Of a DNA stretch of 11,430 nt, positions 1-9,060 are shown in pieces. Source of the stretch: an uncultured bacterium (lineage in GTDB: Bacteria; Bacteroidota; Ignavibacteria; Ignavibacteriales; Melioribacteraceae); contig CALDDL010000123.1 of NCBI GenBank assembly GCA_937936675.1, positions 1 through 11,430 of the forward strand. Direction: 5' to 3'. The notes beneath the pieces are model-generated. The model saw only the letters and a program-made list of their open reading frames with translations, did no database searches and was not told the DNA's origin. Numbering within the stretch: position 1 is the stretch's first letter; the number at the start of each line of letters is the position of its first letter. A program made the position numbers and the translations under genes.

Positions 1-90
1 TTTATGCGCTTGAATATCGATTATAAAAGTGCTATCTATCCTTAGTTTTATATACTTAAGCATATTTTCATATTAACTTAATGGAGGAGT
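1..90 (+). promoter_or_regulatory. Leader and possible promoter region of the glucan synthase gene
   Basis: This is the whole stretch before the first gene. A sigma70-like pair is possible: TTGAAT at 10-15 and TATCTA at 33-38, with a 17-bp spacer and four of six matches in each box. It would give a leader of roughly 45 nt. A better isolated -10-like hexamer, TATACT at 51-56, has no partner box at the right distance. The first 45 bases are open in one frame (ending at the TAG at 43-45) and could be the tail of an upstream gene, but 14 codons are too few to judge. The promoter call is weak because any AT-rich leader offers such boxes, and an FCB-group organism may use a different sigma consensus. 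Confidence 0.25.
83..89 (+). promoter_or_regulatory. Strong Shine-Dalgarno site of the glucan synthase gene
   Basis: GGAGGAG lies directly before the ATG at 91. The GGAGG core ends three bases before the start codon, which is closer than the usual 5-9. It fixes the start at 91 over the in-frame ATGs at 124 and 145, which have no purine-rich site upstream. The other complete genes in the window lack a comparably strong site, so this gene stands out in translation-initiation strength. Confidence 0.7.
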
Positions 91-3000
91 ATGCCGGCAT
101 TCAGTCCAAAATTTAACGATACAATGTCCCGTTTGAAATCACAGATGCATAAGTTTAGTTTAAATTCATTTTCAGAGAAAGATGGTGCACCACTACGCGC
201 TGAATTATTCAATGCCGATCAGATGGAAAAGCATGGCAGAATAATTGCAAAATCTCATGTTCTGGCTTCGGAGCGAACAAATAATAAAATTTTATTAAAT
301 CGACTCGATAAAAATGAAACGTTCCTTTCGGAAGTACATTATTTTTTAAATGAAACAGTAAAAGAGAATCACTTAATTACTCCCGCAGGTGAATGGCTGC
401 TCGATAATTATTACTTAATTGAAGATCAGATTCGTATAGGGAAGAAGCATTTCCCTAAAGGATATAGTAAAGAGCTCCCAAGTTTATTAAACGGTAATTC
501 AAAAGACCTTCCTAGAGTTTATGATATAGCAGAAGAGATAATTTCACATGGTGATGGAAGAGTGGATTTAGAAAATCTTAATCGATTCCTACAAGCCTAT
601 CAATCGGTAACTGCATTAAAATTGGGTGAATTATGGGCAATTCCTATAATGCTTCGATTGGCGTTGATAGAAAATCTGCGCCGAGTGGCAGAGCATATAG
701 CTAAAGGAAGAATTGAAAGAAACTTAGCCGCGGTTTGGGCAAACCAGCTAATAGAAGTATTAAAAAATGACCCTAAAAGTATGATATTGATAATTGCCGA
801 TATGGTTAGATCAGAACCGCCACTTACTCCGGCATTTGTATCGGAATTTGCCCGCCGTCTGCAAAGTTTAAGTCCTTCAATTATTTCTCCTTTAAGCTGG
901 GTAGAACAGTTGCTTGGCGAGAAGGGGACAAGTATTGCACAATTAGTTCGTCTCGGAAATAAAGATCAGGCAGCCGATCAAGTATCTATAAGCAATAGTA
1001 TCGGGAGTCTAAGATTATTAAACTCCACAAATTGGCGCGACTTTGTTGAATATCAAAGTGTTGTTGAGAAGATTCTCCAAAAAGATCCGATGAATGTATA
1101 TCATAAAATGGATTTCGGAACACGTGATAATTACCGTCATATAATCGAAAAACTCGGAAAGAAAAGTAAATTATCAGAAGAACAGATTGCTGAAAAAGTA
1201 TTATCATTTGCACGTGAAGCAGAAACGAAAGATGGATTAGGTCATAGAACATCTCACGTTGGATATTATTTAGTTGATAAAGGAATTTATCAACTTGAAG
1301 GTGCAGTTAAATCAAAACTCCCTTTTAGTGCTTACCTTAAACGAAAAGGAAATAAGATTCCATTTCCATTATTCTTCGGTTCGATATTCATATTAACGGC
1401 ACTTTTCACTGCCGCATTAGTTCATAAAGGATATACAGAAGGAATAAAAGAATATTCTCTTATTGCACTTGGAATAATATCTTCTTTAGCTGTTAGTCAA
1501 TTAGCAGTGGCACTTGTTAATTGGTTATCCACTTTGATAATAAAGCCAACTTCCTTGCCTCGATTAGATTATTCTAAAAAAATTCCAGATAAAAGCAGGA
1601 CGCTCGTAGTAGTTCCATGTATGATTACGAGTAAAGAAGGAATAAAAGAATTAGTAGAATCTTTGGAAATCAGATTTTTGGCTAATAGACGAAAGAACTT
1701 ATATTTCTCACTTTTAACAGACTATAAAGATTCCTCGGATGAGCATCTTCCCGAAGATGAAATGCTCCTTTCTTATGCAAAGGAAAAGATAGATGAACTC
1801 AATGAGAAATATAAAGATATTCGAAAGGATATATTCTATTTATTCCACCGTCCGAGGAAATGGAATCCTGCCGAAAAACTCTGGATGGGTTATGAACGTA
1901 AAAGAGGAAAGCTCGAAGACCTAAATTCATATTTAAGAGGAGGCGCAAAGGATTGCTTCTCGCTTATAGTCGGTAATACAGATGTATTAAAATCGACAAA
2001 GTATATTATAACATTAGATGCAGATACTGATTTACCTTTAGATACGGCATATCAATTAATTGGCACTATTGCACATCCGCTTAATAAAGCAAAGTTTGAT
2101 GAATCGAAAGAATGCGTAACCGATGGATATACAATTTTGCAGCCGGCAGTGGAAATTAGTCTCCCGGGGACACTAAGCTCCCGTTATGCAAAACTCTTCG
2201 GAGGCAATGCGGGTATCGATCCATATACAAGAACCGTCTCCGATGTCTATCAAGATATCTTTGGTGAAGGTTCTTATATAGGAAAGGCGATCTATGATAT
2301 AGATATGTTTCAAAAAATTGTTAAAGACCGTTTTCCCGAAAACAAAATTCTTAGTCATGATCTTCTTGAAGGATGCCATGTTAGGTCGGGTTTATTAAGC
2401 GATGTTCAACTGCTAGAAGAATATCCCTGTTGTTATAATATAGATGTAAATAGAAGACATCGCTGGATAAGAGGCGATTGGCAGATTTGGAGATGGATAC
2501 TTCCAAGAGTGCCGGGTATAAACGGCAAGCTAAGGAAAAATCCTTTATCAAAACTCTCACGCTGGAAAATATTTGATAATCTAAGACGAAGTTTGGTTAC
2601 TCCTTCTTATGTTTTAATGCTTCTCTATGCATGGTTCTTTTCTCCAAAGCCATTATTTTGGACTTTCTCTGTAATCGGTATAATATTTATTCCCGCTATA
2701 TTCAAATTAATTGTTGATCTATTTGAAAAGCAGAAAGAAATATTATTAAAGCAACATCTAATTTCATTTGCAAATAATAGTAGAGCACATATATCTCAAA
2801 TTCTGTTTACATTTATCAATCTTCCTTTTGAAGCTTCATTTGCTTTAGATGCAATCGTTAGAGTGTTTTGGCGAATGACATTTTCTAAAACTCGTTTATT
2901 GGAATGGACACCATCTAATATTTTTGGAAAAAACCAAAGACTGAATCTTGCCGAAACATTTAAAAAGAATTTATTCTCTCCTTTATTTGTTGCGGCAGTA

Positions 3001-6000
3001 ATTGCTGCATTTTATTTTACTGATTATACAGTACCGATAATAGCTATACCTATACTTTTTGTATGGGCACTTTCACCCATAGTTAACTGGTGGATAAGTC
3101 TGCCATTAAAATCGAAGCAAGCAGAACTTAGCGAATCGGAGAAAGAATTCTTAAGACTCATTACTCGCAGGACTTGGGCATATTTTGATACGTTTGTGAA
3201 TGAACACGAGAATTGGCTTCCGCCCGATAATTATCAAGAAATACCTCATGGAATAATTGCGCATAGGACGTCTCCCACTAATATTGGTATGGCTCTCATT
3301 GCCAATTTATCGGCTTATGACTTTGGTTATATCACCTCGGGTGAATTGGTTAATCGTGTTTCCAATACAATAAAGACGATGGAAAAATTGGAACGCTTTA
3401 GAGGGCATTTTTATAATTGGTATGACACATTGACTTTAATGCCTCTTAAACCTCTGTATGTATCATCTGTCGATAGCGGTAATTTATCAGGATTATTACT
3501 TACTCTTAGGCAGGGACTGCTCACTCTTCCCGAGGAGCTAATCCTAAATCCAAATTTATTCGATGGTTTGGAAGATACTTACAAGATAGCAATCGAAGGA
3601 ATGGAGAAAAAAGATTTCTTCCCAATTAATGAATTGAAATTAGCATTTGAAGCGATCAAAAGAGCTCCTATTAATTCATTAAAAATATTATGGGAGAATC
3701 TTAGTGAAATATCTCAATTGGTAAATAAAATTGATTTAATAGATATTCAAGAAGGCGAAACAAAATCATGGTTAATCACACTTCAAAAACAAACTTATAA
3801 TATTGTTGATCAGGTAAAGGACTTAGTCCCATGGTTAACTGTTTCTGAATTCACAGATATAAGCGATTTATTCCCATTTAAAGAAAATATTCCCTCCCTA
3901 AATGAATTATCAAATTTGCAAAATGAATTTATTTCTATTTTGGAAGGAGAATTAAATCAGGAAATAACGGACGAAAGAAAGAAGAAACTAAATGAGTTAT
4001 CTCAATTAATTATACAATCGGCTCAAAAGGCAAATGAAAGAATAGAATCTATACGTACCCTAGCTAATCAAGCATATAGTATAGCAATGATCGAATATGA
4101 TTTCTTATATAGCGCTTCTAGACACTTGCTTTCAATAGGATATAACGTCGAGAAGAATAAAAAAGATGGAAGTTATTATGATCTATTAGCTTCCGAAGCT
4201 CGTTTGGCAAGTTATATTGCAATTGCTTATGGGCATTTACCTCAGGAAAGCTGGTTTGCTTTAGGACGATTAATTACTGCCACTGGAGGAAGTCCGGTAC
4301 TTCTTTCATGGAGCGGTTCGATGTTCGAATATCTCATGCCGCTATTAATAATGCCGAATTATGAAAATACCTTATTGGATCAGACTTATAAATCGGTAGT
4401 ACGGCGGCAAATAAATTACGGAAAACAAAGAGGCGTGCCGTGGGGTATTTCGGAATCGGGTTATAATGCGTCTGATGTAAATCTTAATTATCAGTATAGA
4501 GCATTTGGTGTTCCGGGAATTGGACTTAAAAGAGGATTAGCTGAGGATTTGGTAATAGCTCCTTATGCTTCGGCTCTCGGATTGATGGTAGAACCCGAAG
4601 AAGCATGTAAGAATCTCCAGAATCTTGCCGATCAAGGTGTTGTGGGTAGATATGGATTTTATGAAGCTGTCGATTATACTCCGGCTCGACTGCCAAGAGG
4701 TAAATCAAATGAAATTGTTAAATCATTTATGGTACATCATGAAGGGATGACTCTTCTTGCATTGACTTATCTATTATTGGATTCTCCGATGCAGAGAAGA
4801 TTTGTTTCTGATCCATCTTTTGATGCCGCACAATTACTGCTTCAAGAAAAAATTCCACAGACGGCATTTTCTAATATTAGTTCTACAGTATTTTCTGATA
4901 CTCAGACCAATACTCTTGTTTCCGAAACTCCGATTAGAATTATTACTAATCCAAATATCATAGTCCCTGAAACTCAGCTTCTTTCAAATGGAAGATATCA
5001 TATAATGGTAACAAGTGCCGGTGGTGGTTATAGCAGATTTAAGAATCTAGCTTTGACTCGCTGGCGTGAGGATATTACGACTGATAATTGGGGCGCATTT
5101 TGCTATTTAAGAGATTTGGAAACCAAAGAATTTTGGTCTAATACTTATCAGCCAACATTAAAAGAATCAAAAAATTATGAAGCTATCTTCTCTGAAGGAA
5201 ACGCAGAATTTAAGAGAAGTGATTTCGGTTATGAAGCTAATACACAAATCGTTATTTCGCCCGAAGATGATATTGAAATAAGGAGACTACATCTTACTAA
5301 TAGAGCAAAGGTTGCTCGTGAAATAGAAATCACAAGTTATGCAGAGATAGTAATGAATCCTCCGAGTGCCGATAATTCTCATCCCGCATTCGGAAATTTA
5401 TTTCTACAAACGGAGATAATAAAAGAGAAGCAGGCAATTTTAGCCAAAAGGAGACCGCGTTCGAGTGATGAAAAAACACAATGGATGCTTCATACTATCG
5501 CTGTCCGAAAAGCTGAAATCCTCGATGTATCTTTTGAGACAGATAGAGCGAAATTTATTGGGAGAGGTAATACAACCGCAAATCCGGTTGCATTAACGGG
5601 TACTGCCGAATTATCTAATAGCGAAGGCTCTGTACTTGATCCGATTGCATCAGTAAGATATCGTATCAGACTTGAACCTGATAAAACCGCAACAATAGAT
5701 ATAATTTATGGAATCGGAGAGACTCGCGCCCAAGCATTATCATTGATTGAAAGATATCAGGATAGGCGTTTATCTAATCGCGTATTCGAACTATCATGGA
5801 CTCACTCACAGGTAATATTAAGACAAATTAATGCAACCGCATCGGATGCACAACTTTATAGTAAGCTCGCTAATTCGATAGTTTATTCAAACAATTTATT
5901 ACGCGCTAATCAATCGATAATTGCTCGTAATAGACAGGGGCAGTCAGCACTTTGGGCTTATGCTATATCGGGTGACCTGCCGATAGTACTTGTAATAATT

Positions 6001-8802
6001 GAGGATATTAAGAATATCGATTTGGTTCTCTCAATGTTGAAAGCACATTCATATTGGAGCATAAAAGGTCTATCGGTTGATCTAGTTATTTGGAATGATG
6101 ATCATGCAGGATATCGCCAAGAACTTCAAGAGCAGATATTACGTCTCGTCTCTGCAAATATTGAATCGAACAAAATCGATCGTCCGGGAGGAGTATTTGT
6201 TCGTCTAACAGATCAGATTTCAGATGAAGATAGAATTTTGACTCAGACTGTTGCTCGAGTGATTTTAACCGATTCTGCAGGTACGCTCGAAGCACAAGTA
6301 AATAAACTTAGAAGTAAAGAATTTACGGTAGAGAAATTAAAAAATATTAGAGTTTATTCTCCGCCTCAAACAAAAGTGGAAGAATTTCATGGAGAAGGTC
6401 TAATATTCTTTAATGGTTATGGTGGATTCACTCCGGATGGACGTGAGTATATAATAGTCTCAACGAGTAACAAAATTACGCCTATGCCTTGGTCTAACGT
6501 TATTGCTAATCCGAAATTCGGAACGATAGCAACCGAAAGCGGCATAGCTTATACGTGGTATGAGAATGCACATGAATATCGATTATCGCCATGGAATAAC
6601 GATCCGGTTTCCGATGTGAGCGGAGAGCTATTTTATATTCGAGACGATGAGACCGGATATTTTTGGTCTCCAACACCACTTCCAAAACGCGGGCATGGGA
6701 AATACGTAACACGTCATGGATTTGGTTACACTGTTTTTGAGCATACGGAGACCGGAATAAGAACTGAACTTTGGGTCTATGTAGCAATTGATGATTCAAT
6801 AAAATTTTCTTCAATCAAAATTTGGAATGATTCAGGCAGAGCAAGAAAATTATCTGTTTACGGATTTGTTGAATTAGTCTTGGGTGATCTTCCTTCAAAG
6901 ACTTCAATGCATGTAGTAAGTGAAATTGATACATCTATGGGAGCAATCTTTGCAAGAAATTCATATAATCATGATTTCCCGGAGAAAGTATCATTTTTCC
7001 AAGTTGATAACGATAAAATATCATTCACATGTAATCGAACAGAATTTATTGGACGAAACGGAACATTAGAAAATCCCGCAGCAATGAAATTAGCGCATCT
7101 ATCGGGGAAATCAGGAGCGGGATTAGATCCTTGTGCGGCAATTCAAGTCCCATTCGAATTTGAAAACGGAAGAGAATATGAACTTGTTTTCAAGCTCGGT
7201 TCGGGTAATAATCGTAATGATGCCGAAGCTTTAATTACTCGCTATAGTGGATTCAATAAAGCACACGGAGCCATTGAAAAAGTATGGCAGTACTGGAAAG
7301 AAGCACTAGGTGCGGTTCAGACCGAGACTCCGGATAAGTCTTTGGATGTACTTGCAAATGGCTGGCTATTCTATCAAACTTTATCATGCCGAATTTGGGG
7401 CAGAAGTGGTTACTATCAATCCGGCGGTGCTTTCGGATTTAGGGATCAATTGCAGGATGTAATGGCATTAATTCATTCAAAACCGGAAATTACGCGCGAG
7501 CAATTGCTTATAAATTCGAGTCATCAATTTATCGAAGGAGACGTTCAGCATTGGTGGCATCCACCATTGGGACGCGGAGTCAGGACTCATTTCTCGGATG
7601 ATTATTTATGGCTTCCATTGGCTGTAAGCCGATACGTATTAAGCACAGGTGATACGGGTGTGCTAGATGAAAGCAGAAACTTCCTCGAAGGACGTCCGCT
7701 GAGAGCCGAAGATGATTCCTATTATGAGCTTCCTGTTATTTCATCTAATTCCGGCACTCTATATCAGCATTGCCAGAGAGCGATACAAAGAGGATTGAAT
7801 TTTGGTGAACACGGACTCCCACTTATTGGCGGCGGCGATTGGAATGATGGTATGAATCTAATCGGAATGGAAGGAAAAGGGGAAAGCGTATGGTTAGCTT
7901 TTTTCCTTTATGAAGTATTATCGCAATTCAAAAAAATTGCAGCTATAAAAAACGATACTAAATTTATTGAGCTATGCGAAAAAGAGATGACGATCTTGCA
8001 GTCAAATATTGAAAAGAATAGCTGGGATGGAGATTGGTATAGAAGAGCATATTTTGATGACGGCACTCCGCTCGGTTCAAAAATCAATGAAGAATGTAAG
8101 ATCGATTCTATTTCTCAAAGCTGGTCAGTTATTTCGGGCGCGGGAGAAAAAGATCGTTCGCTTAAAGCAATCGATTCACTCAATAAATACTTAGTAAAAA
8201 GGGATAACGGATTAATCCAACTTCTGGATCCCCCATTTGATAAATCAAAATTAGAACCGGGATATATAAAAGGGTACGTTCCGGGAGTAAGGGAAAATGG
8301 AGGGCAATATACTCATGCGGCTATTTGGGCTGTAATGGCTTTTGCTCAAATTGGTGATAGAAAGAATGCATGGGAACTATTTAATATTATTAATCCCGTT
8401 AATCATGGTCATTCTGTCGAGGGAATCGAGACTTATAAAGTAGAGCCGTACGTAGTTGCTGCGGATGTTTATGCGGCGGCACCTCATACAGGAAGGGGCG
8501 GCTGGACTTGGTACACCGGCTCTGCCGGTTGGATGTACCGTTTAATAATTGAATCATTACTTGGGTTGCATCTTGAAATAGATAAACTATATATTAATCC
8601 ATGCATCCCTAAGGATTGGAACAGCTACAAAATATTTTATCACTATCATGAAACAAGATATAATATTACGATTAATCAAGTTGATGGAGATAAGGGTTTT
8701 GTTTCAATTAATGAGTATGGCAAAGAAATAAATAGAAATTATATTCCATTAGTGAATGATAAAAAAGAGCACAACGTGAATATTAAAGTGGGGAGGGGAT
8801 AG
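91..8802 (+). CDS. ndvB: Cyclic beta-1,2-glucan synthase (NdvB/ChvB/Cgs type, GT84-GH189-GH94)
   Basis: This 2903-aa inner-membrane enzyme is expected to build beta-1,2-glucan from UDP-glucose and cyclise it for the periplasm; alphaproteobacterial relatives are about 2830-2870 aa. Residues 1-420 are the conserved N-terminal region (TPAGEWLLDNYY, LGELWAIP). Two membrane segments (about 427-444 and 455-485) precede the GT84 domain (about 503-830). That domain shows D544, WMGYERKRGKLED ending at 610, DAD at 643-645, HDLLEG at 756-761, RRHRW at 788-792 and an adjacent QIWRW at 798-802. Four more membrane segments follow (about 839-850, 855-878, 961-977, 981-1003), giving the six known for Cgs. 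Residues about 1011-1600 match the glycoamylase-like/GH189 cyclisation domain: YDLLASEARLASY near 1362-1374, SWSGSMFEYLMP with E1413, PWGISESGYN with E1455, HHEGM with E1551. The rest is GH94-like: beta-sandwiches near 1628-1900 and 2105-2395, then a catalytic barrel with GGGDWNDG at 2580-2587 and GRGGWTWYTGSAGWMYR near 2801-2817. In the family this part trims chain length by phosphorolysis. No ChvA/NdvA exporter is in the window. Family is near certain; the cyclic product is inferred. Confidence 0.95.
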   Translation: MPAFSPKFNDTMSRLKSQMHKFSLNSFSEKDGAPLRAELFNADQMEKHGRIIAKSHVLASERTNNKILLNRLDKNETFLSEVHYFLNETVKENHLITPAGEWLLDNYYLIEDQIRIGKKHFPKGYSKELPSLLNGNSKDLPRVYDIAEEIISHGDGRVDLENLNRFLQAYQSVTALKLGELWAIPIMLRLALIENLRRVAEHIAKGRIERNLAAVWANQLIEVLKNDPKSMILIIADMVRSEPPLTPAFVSEFARRLQSLSPSIISPLSWVEQLLGEKGTSIAQLVRLGNKDQAADQVSISNSIGSLRLLNSTNWRDFVEYQSVVEKILQKDPMNVYHKMDFGTRDNYRHIIEKLGKKSKLSEEQIAEKVLSFAREAETKDGLGHRTSHVGYYLVDKGIYQLEGAVKSKLPFSAYLKRKGNKIPFPLFFGSIFILTALFTAALVHKGYTEGIKEYSLIALGIISSLAVSQLAVALVNWLSTLIIKPTSLPRLDYSKKIPDKSRTLVVVPCMITSKEGIKELVESLEIRFLANRRKNLYFSLLTDYKDSSDEHLPEDEMLLSYAKEKIDELNEKYKDIRKDIFYLFHRPRKWNPAEKLWMGYERKRGKLEDLNSYLRGGAKDCFSLIVGNTDVLKSTKYIITLDADTDLPLDTAYQLIGTIAHPLNKAKFDESKECVTDGYTILQPAVEISLPGTLSSRYAKLFGGNAGIDPYTRTVSDVYQDIFGEGSYIGKAIYDIDMFQKIVKDRFPENKILSHDLLEGCHVRSGLLSDVQLLEEYPCCYNIDVNRRHRWIRGDWQIWRWILPRVPGINGKLRKNPLSKLSRWKIFDNLRRSLVTPSYVLMLLYAWFFSPKPLFWTFSVIGIIFIPAIFKLIVDLFEKQKEILLKQHLISFANNSRAHISQILFTFINLPFEASFALDAIVRVFWRMTFSKTRLLEWTPSNIFGKNQRLNLAETFKKNLFSPLFVAAVIAAFYFTDYTVPIIAIPILFVWALSPIVNWWISLPLKSKQAELSESEKEFLRLITRRTWAYFDTFVNEHENWLPPDNYQEIPHGIIAHRTSPTNIGMALIANLSAYDFGYITSGELVNRVSNTIKTMEKLERFRGHFYNWYDTLTLMPLKPLYVSSVDSGNLSGLLLTLRQGLLTLPEELILNPNLFDGLEDTYKIAIEGMEKKDFFPINELKLAFEAIKRAPINSLKILWENLSEISQLVNKIDLIDIQEGETKSWLITLQKQTYNIVDQVKDLVPWLTVSEFTDISDLFPFKENIPSLNELSNLQNEFISILEGELNQEITDERKKKLNELSQLIIQSAQKANERIESIRTLANQAYSIAMIEYDFLYSASRHLLSIGYNVEKNKKDGSYYDLLASEARLASYIAIAYGHLPQESWFALGRLITATGGSPVLLSWSGSMFEYLMPLLIMPNYENTLLDQTYKSVVRRQINYGKQRGVPWGISESGYNASDVNLNYQYRAFGVPGIGLKRGLAEDLVIAPYASALGLMVEPEEACKNLQNLADQGVVGRYGFYEAVDYTPARLPRGKSNEIVKSFMVHHEGMTLLALTYLLLDSPMQRRFVSDPSFDAAQLLLQEKIPQTAFSNISSTVFSDTQTNTLVSETPIRIITNPNIIVPETQLLSNGRYHIMVTSAGGGYSRFKNLALTRWREDITTDNWGAFCYLRDLETKEFWSNTYQPTLKESKNYEAIFSEGNAEFKRSDFGYEANTQIVISPEDDIEIRRLHLTNRAKVAREIEITSYAEIVMNPPSADNSHPAFGNLFLQTEIIKEKQAILAKRRPRSSDEKTQWMLHTIAVRKAEILDVSFETDRAKFIGRGNTTANPVALTGTAELSNSEGSVLDPIASVRYRIRLEPDKTATIDIIYGIGETRAQALSLIERYQDRRLSNRVFELSWTHSQVILRQINATASDAQLYSKLANSIVYSNNLLRANQSIIARNRQGQSALWAYAISGDLPIVLVIIEDIKNIDLVLSMLKAHSYWSIKGLSVDLVIWNDDHAGYRQELQEQILRLVSANIESNKIDRPGGVFVRLTDQISDEDRILTQTVARVILTDSAGTLEAQVNKLRSKEFTVEKLKNIRVYSPPQTKVEEFHGEGLIFFNGYGGFTPDGREYIIVSTSNKITPMPWSNVIANPKFGTIATESGIAYTWYENAHEYRLSPWNNDPVSDVSGELFYIRDDETGYFWSPTPLPKRGHGKYVTRHGFGYTVFEHTETGIRTELWVYVAIDDSIKFSSIKIWNDSGRARKLSVYGFVELVLGDLPSKTSMHVVSEIDTSMGAIFARNSYNHDFPEKVSFFQVDNDKISFTCNRTEFIGRNGTLENPAAMKLAHLSGKSGAGLDPCAAIQVPFEFENGREYELVFKLGSGNNRNDAEALITRYSGFNKAHGAIEKVWQYWKEALGAVQTETPDKSLDVLANGWLFYQTLSCRIWGRSGYYQSGGAFGFRDQLQDVMALIHSKPEITREQLLINSSHQFIEGDVQHWWHPPLGRGVRTHFSDDYLWLPLAVSRYVLSTGDTGVLDESRNFLEGRPLRAEDDSYYELPVISSNSGTLYQHCQRAIQRGLNFGEHGLPLIGGGDWNDGMNLIGMEGKGESVWLAFFLYEVLSQFKKIAAIKNDTKFIELCEKEMTILQSNIEKNSWDGDWYRRAYFDDGTPLGSKINEECKIDSISQSWSVISGAGEKDRSLKAIDSLNKYLVKRDNGLIQLLDPPFDKSKLEPGYIKGYVPGVRENGGQYTHAAIWAVMAFAQIGDRKNAWELFNIINPVNHGHSVEGIETYKVEPYVVAADVYAAAPHTGRGGWTWYTGSAGWMYRLIIESLLGLHLEIDKLYINPCIPKDWNSYKIFYHYHETRYNITINQVDGDKGFVSINEYGKEINRNYIPLVNDKKEHNVNIKVGRG

Positions 8803-8869
8803 AGTTAATGAATTAGTTTTGGTTTTATCGTCATAGTAAAGTGTAGTTTATTAATTGATAGTTTTGGAA

Positions 8870-8898
8870 TTGATAAAACAATGAAGTAATTTTATCAA
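8870..8898. repeat. Perfect 9-bp inverted repeat in the spacer
   Basis: TTGATAAAA (8870-8878) and TTTTATCAA (8890-8898) are exact reverse complements around an 11-nt loop. The stem is nearly all A-T and therefore weak as RNA, and no T-run follows, so it is a poor intrinsic terminator. A protein-binding palindrome or chance in AT-rich DNA are the alternatives. Confidence 0.4.
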
Positions 8899-8976
8899 AT
8901 TGATTCAAATATAAATTCGACTGAAACTCCTGATTCAAAAATTAGAAGTAAAATTATAGATATTAATTTTTATGCC

Positions 8977-9003
8977 AATTCCGCCTCAATAAAAGGTGGA
9001 ATT
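8977..9003 (+). promoter_or_regulatory. Hairpin upstream of the Lnt-like gene
   Basis: AATTCCGCC (8977-8985) can pair with GGTGGAATT (8995-9003): nine pairs including one G-U, with a 9-nt loop. It is the only GC-containing stem in the spacer and lies 57 nt before the start codon at 9061. No T-tract follows on either strand, so it does not look like a standard terminator. It could be the end of the upstream transcript, a leader structure of the next gene, or chance. Confidence 0.35.
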
Positions 9004-9060
9004 AAGCGTGGGAATATATTAGCAGTAAAAACATATAATTAATTTGATCATGGGGTAATA

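Larger units (their letters stand above)
8803..9060. other. AT-rich spacer between the glucan synthase and Lnt-like genes
   Basis: This 258-bp non-coding gap is stop-rich in all frames, and I find no gene in it. It holds two inverted repeats (described separately) and a duplicated TAGTTTTGG at 8814-8822 and 8859-8867. Both copies match TAnnTTTG, the -7 element known for the primary sigma factor of Bacteroidota, but no convincing TTG upstream box sits at the expected distance. TGATTCAAA also occurs twice (8901-8909, 8931-8939). The spacer is long enough to hold a separate promoter for the downstream gene, so the two plus-strand genes need not be one operon. Confidence 0.5.

Noticed and set aside
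1..45. Tail of an upstream gene
   Set aside because: Two frames are open from the edge, ending at 26 and 45, but neither is long enough to identify.
81..116. ATG at 81 starting an 11-codon frame that overlaps the synthase start
   Set aside because: The ATG lies at the front of the Shine-Dalgarno sequence itself and has no ribosome site of its own; it looks incidental.
986..1252. Minus-strand open frame inside the glucan synthase
   Set aside because: It lies wholly opposite a strongly conserved coding region and resembles no protein family I recognise; it is a shadow of the real gene.
6506..6814. 102-codon minus-strand open frame inside the synthase
   Set aside because: The composition is that of antisense translation, there is no ribosome site or family motif, and the sense strand encodes a conserved GH94 sandwich.
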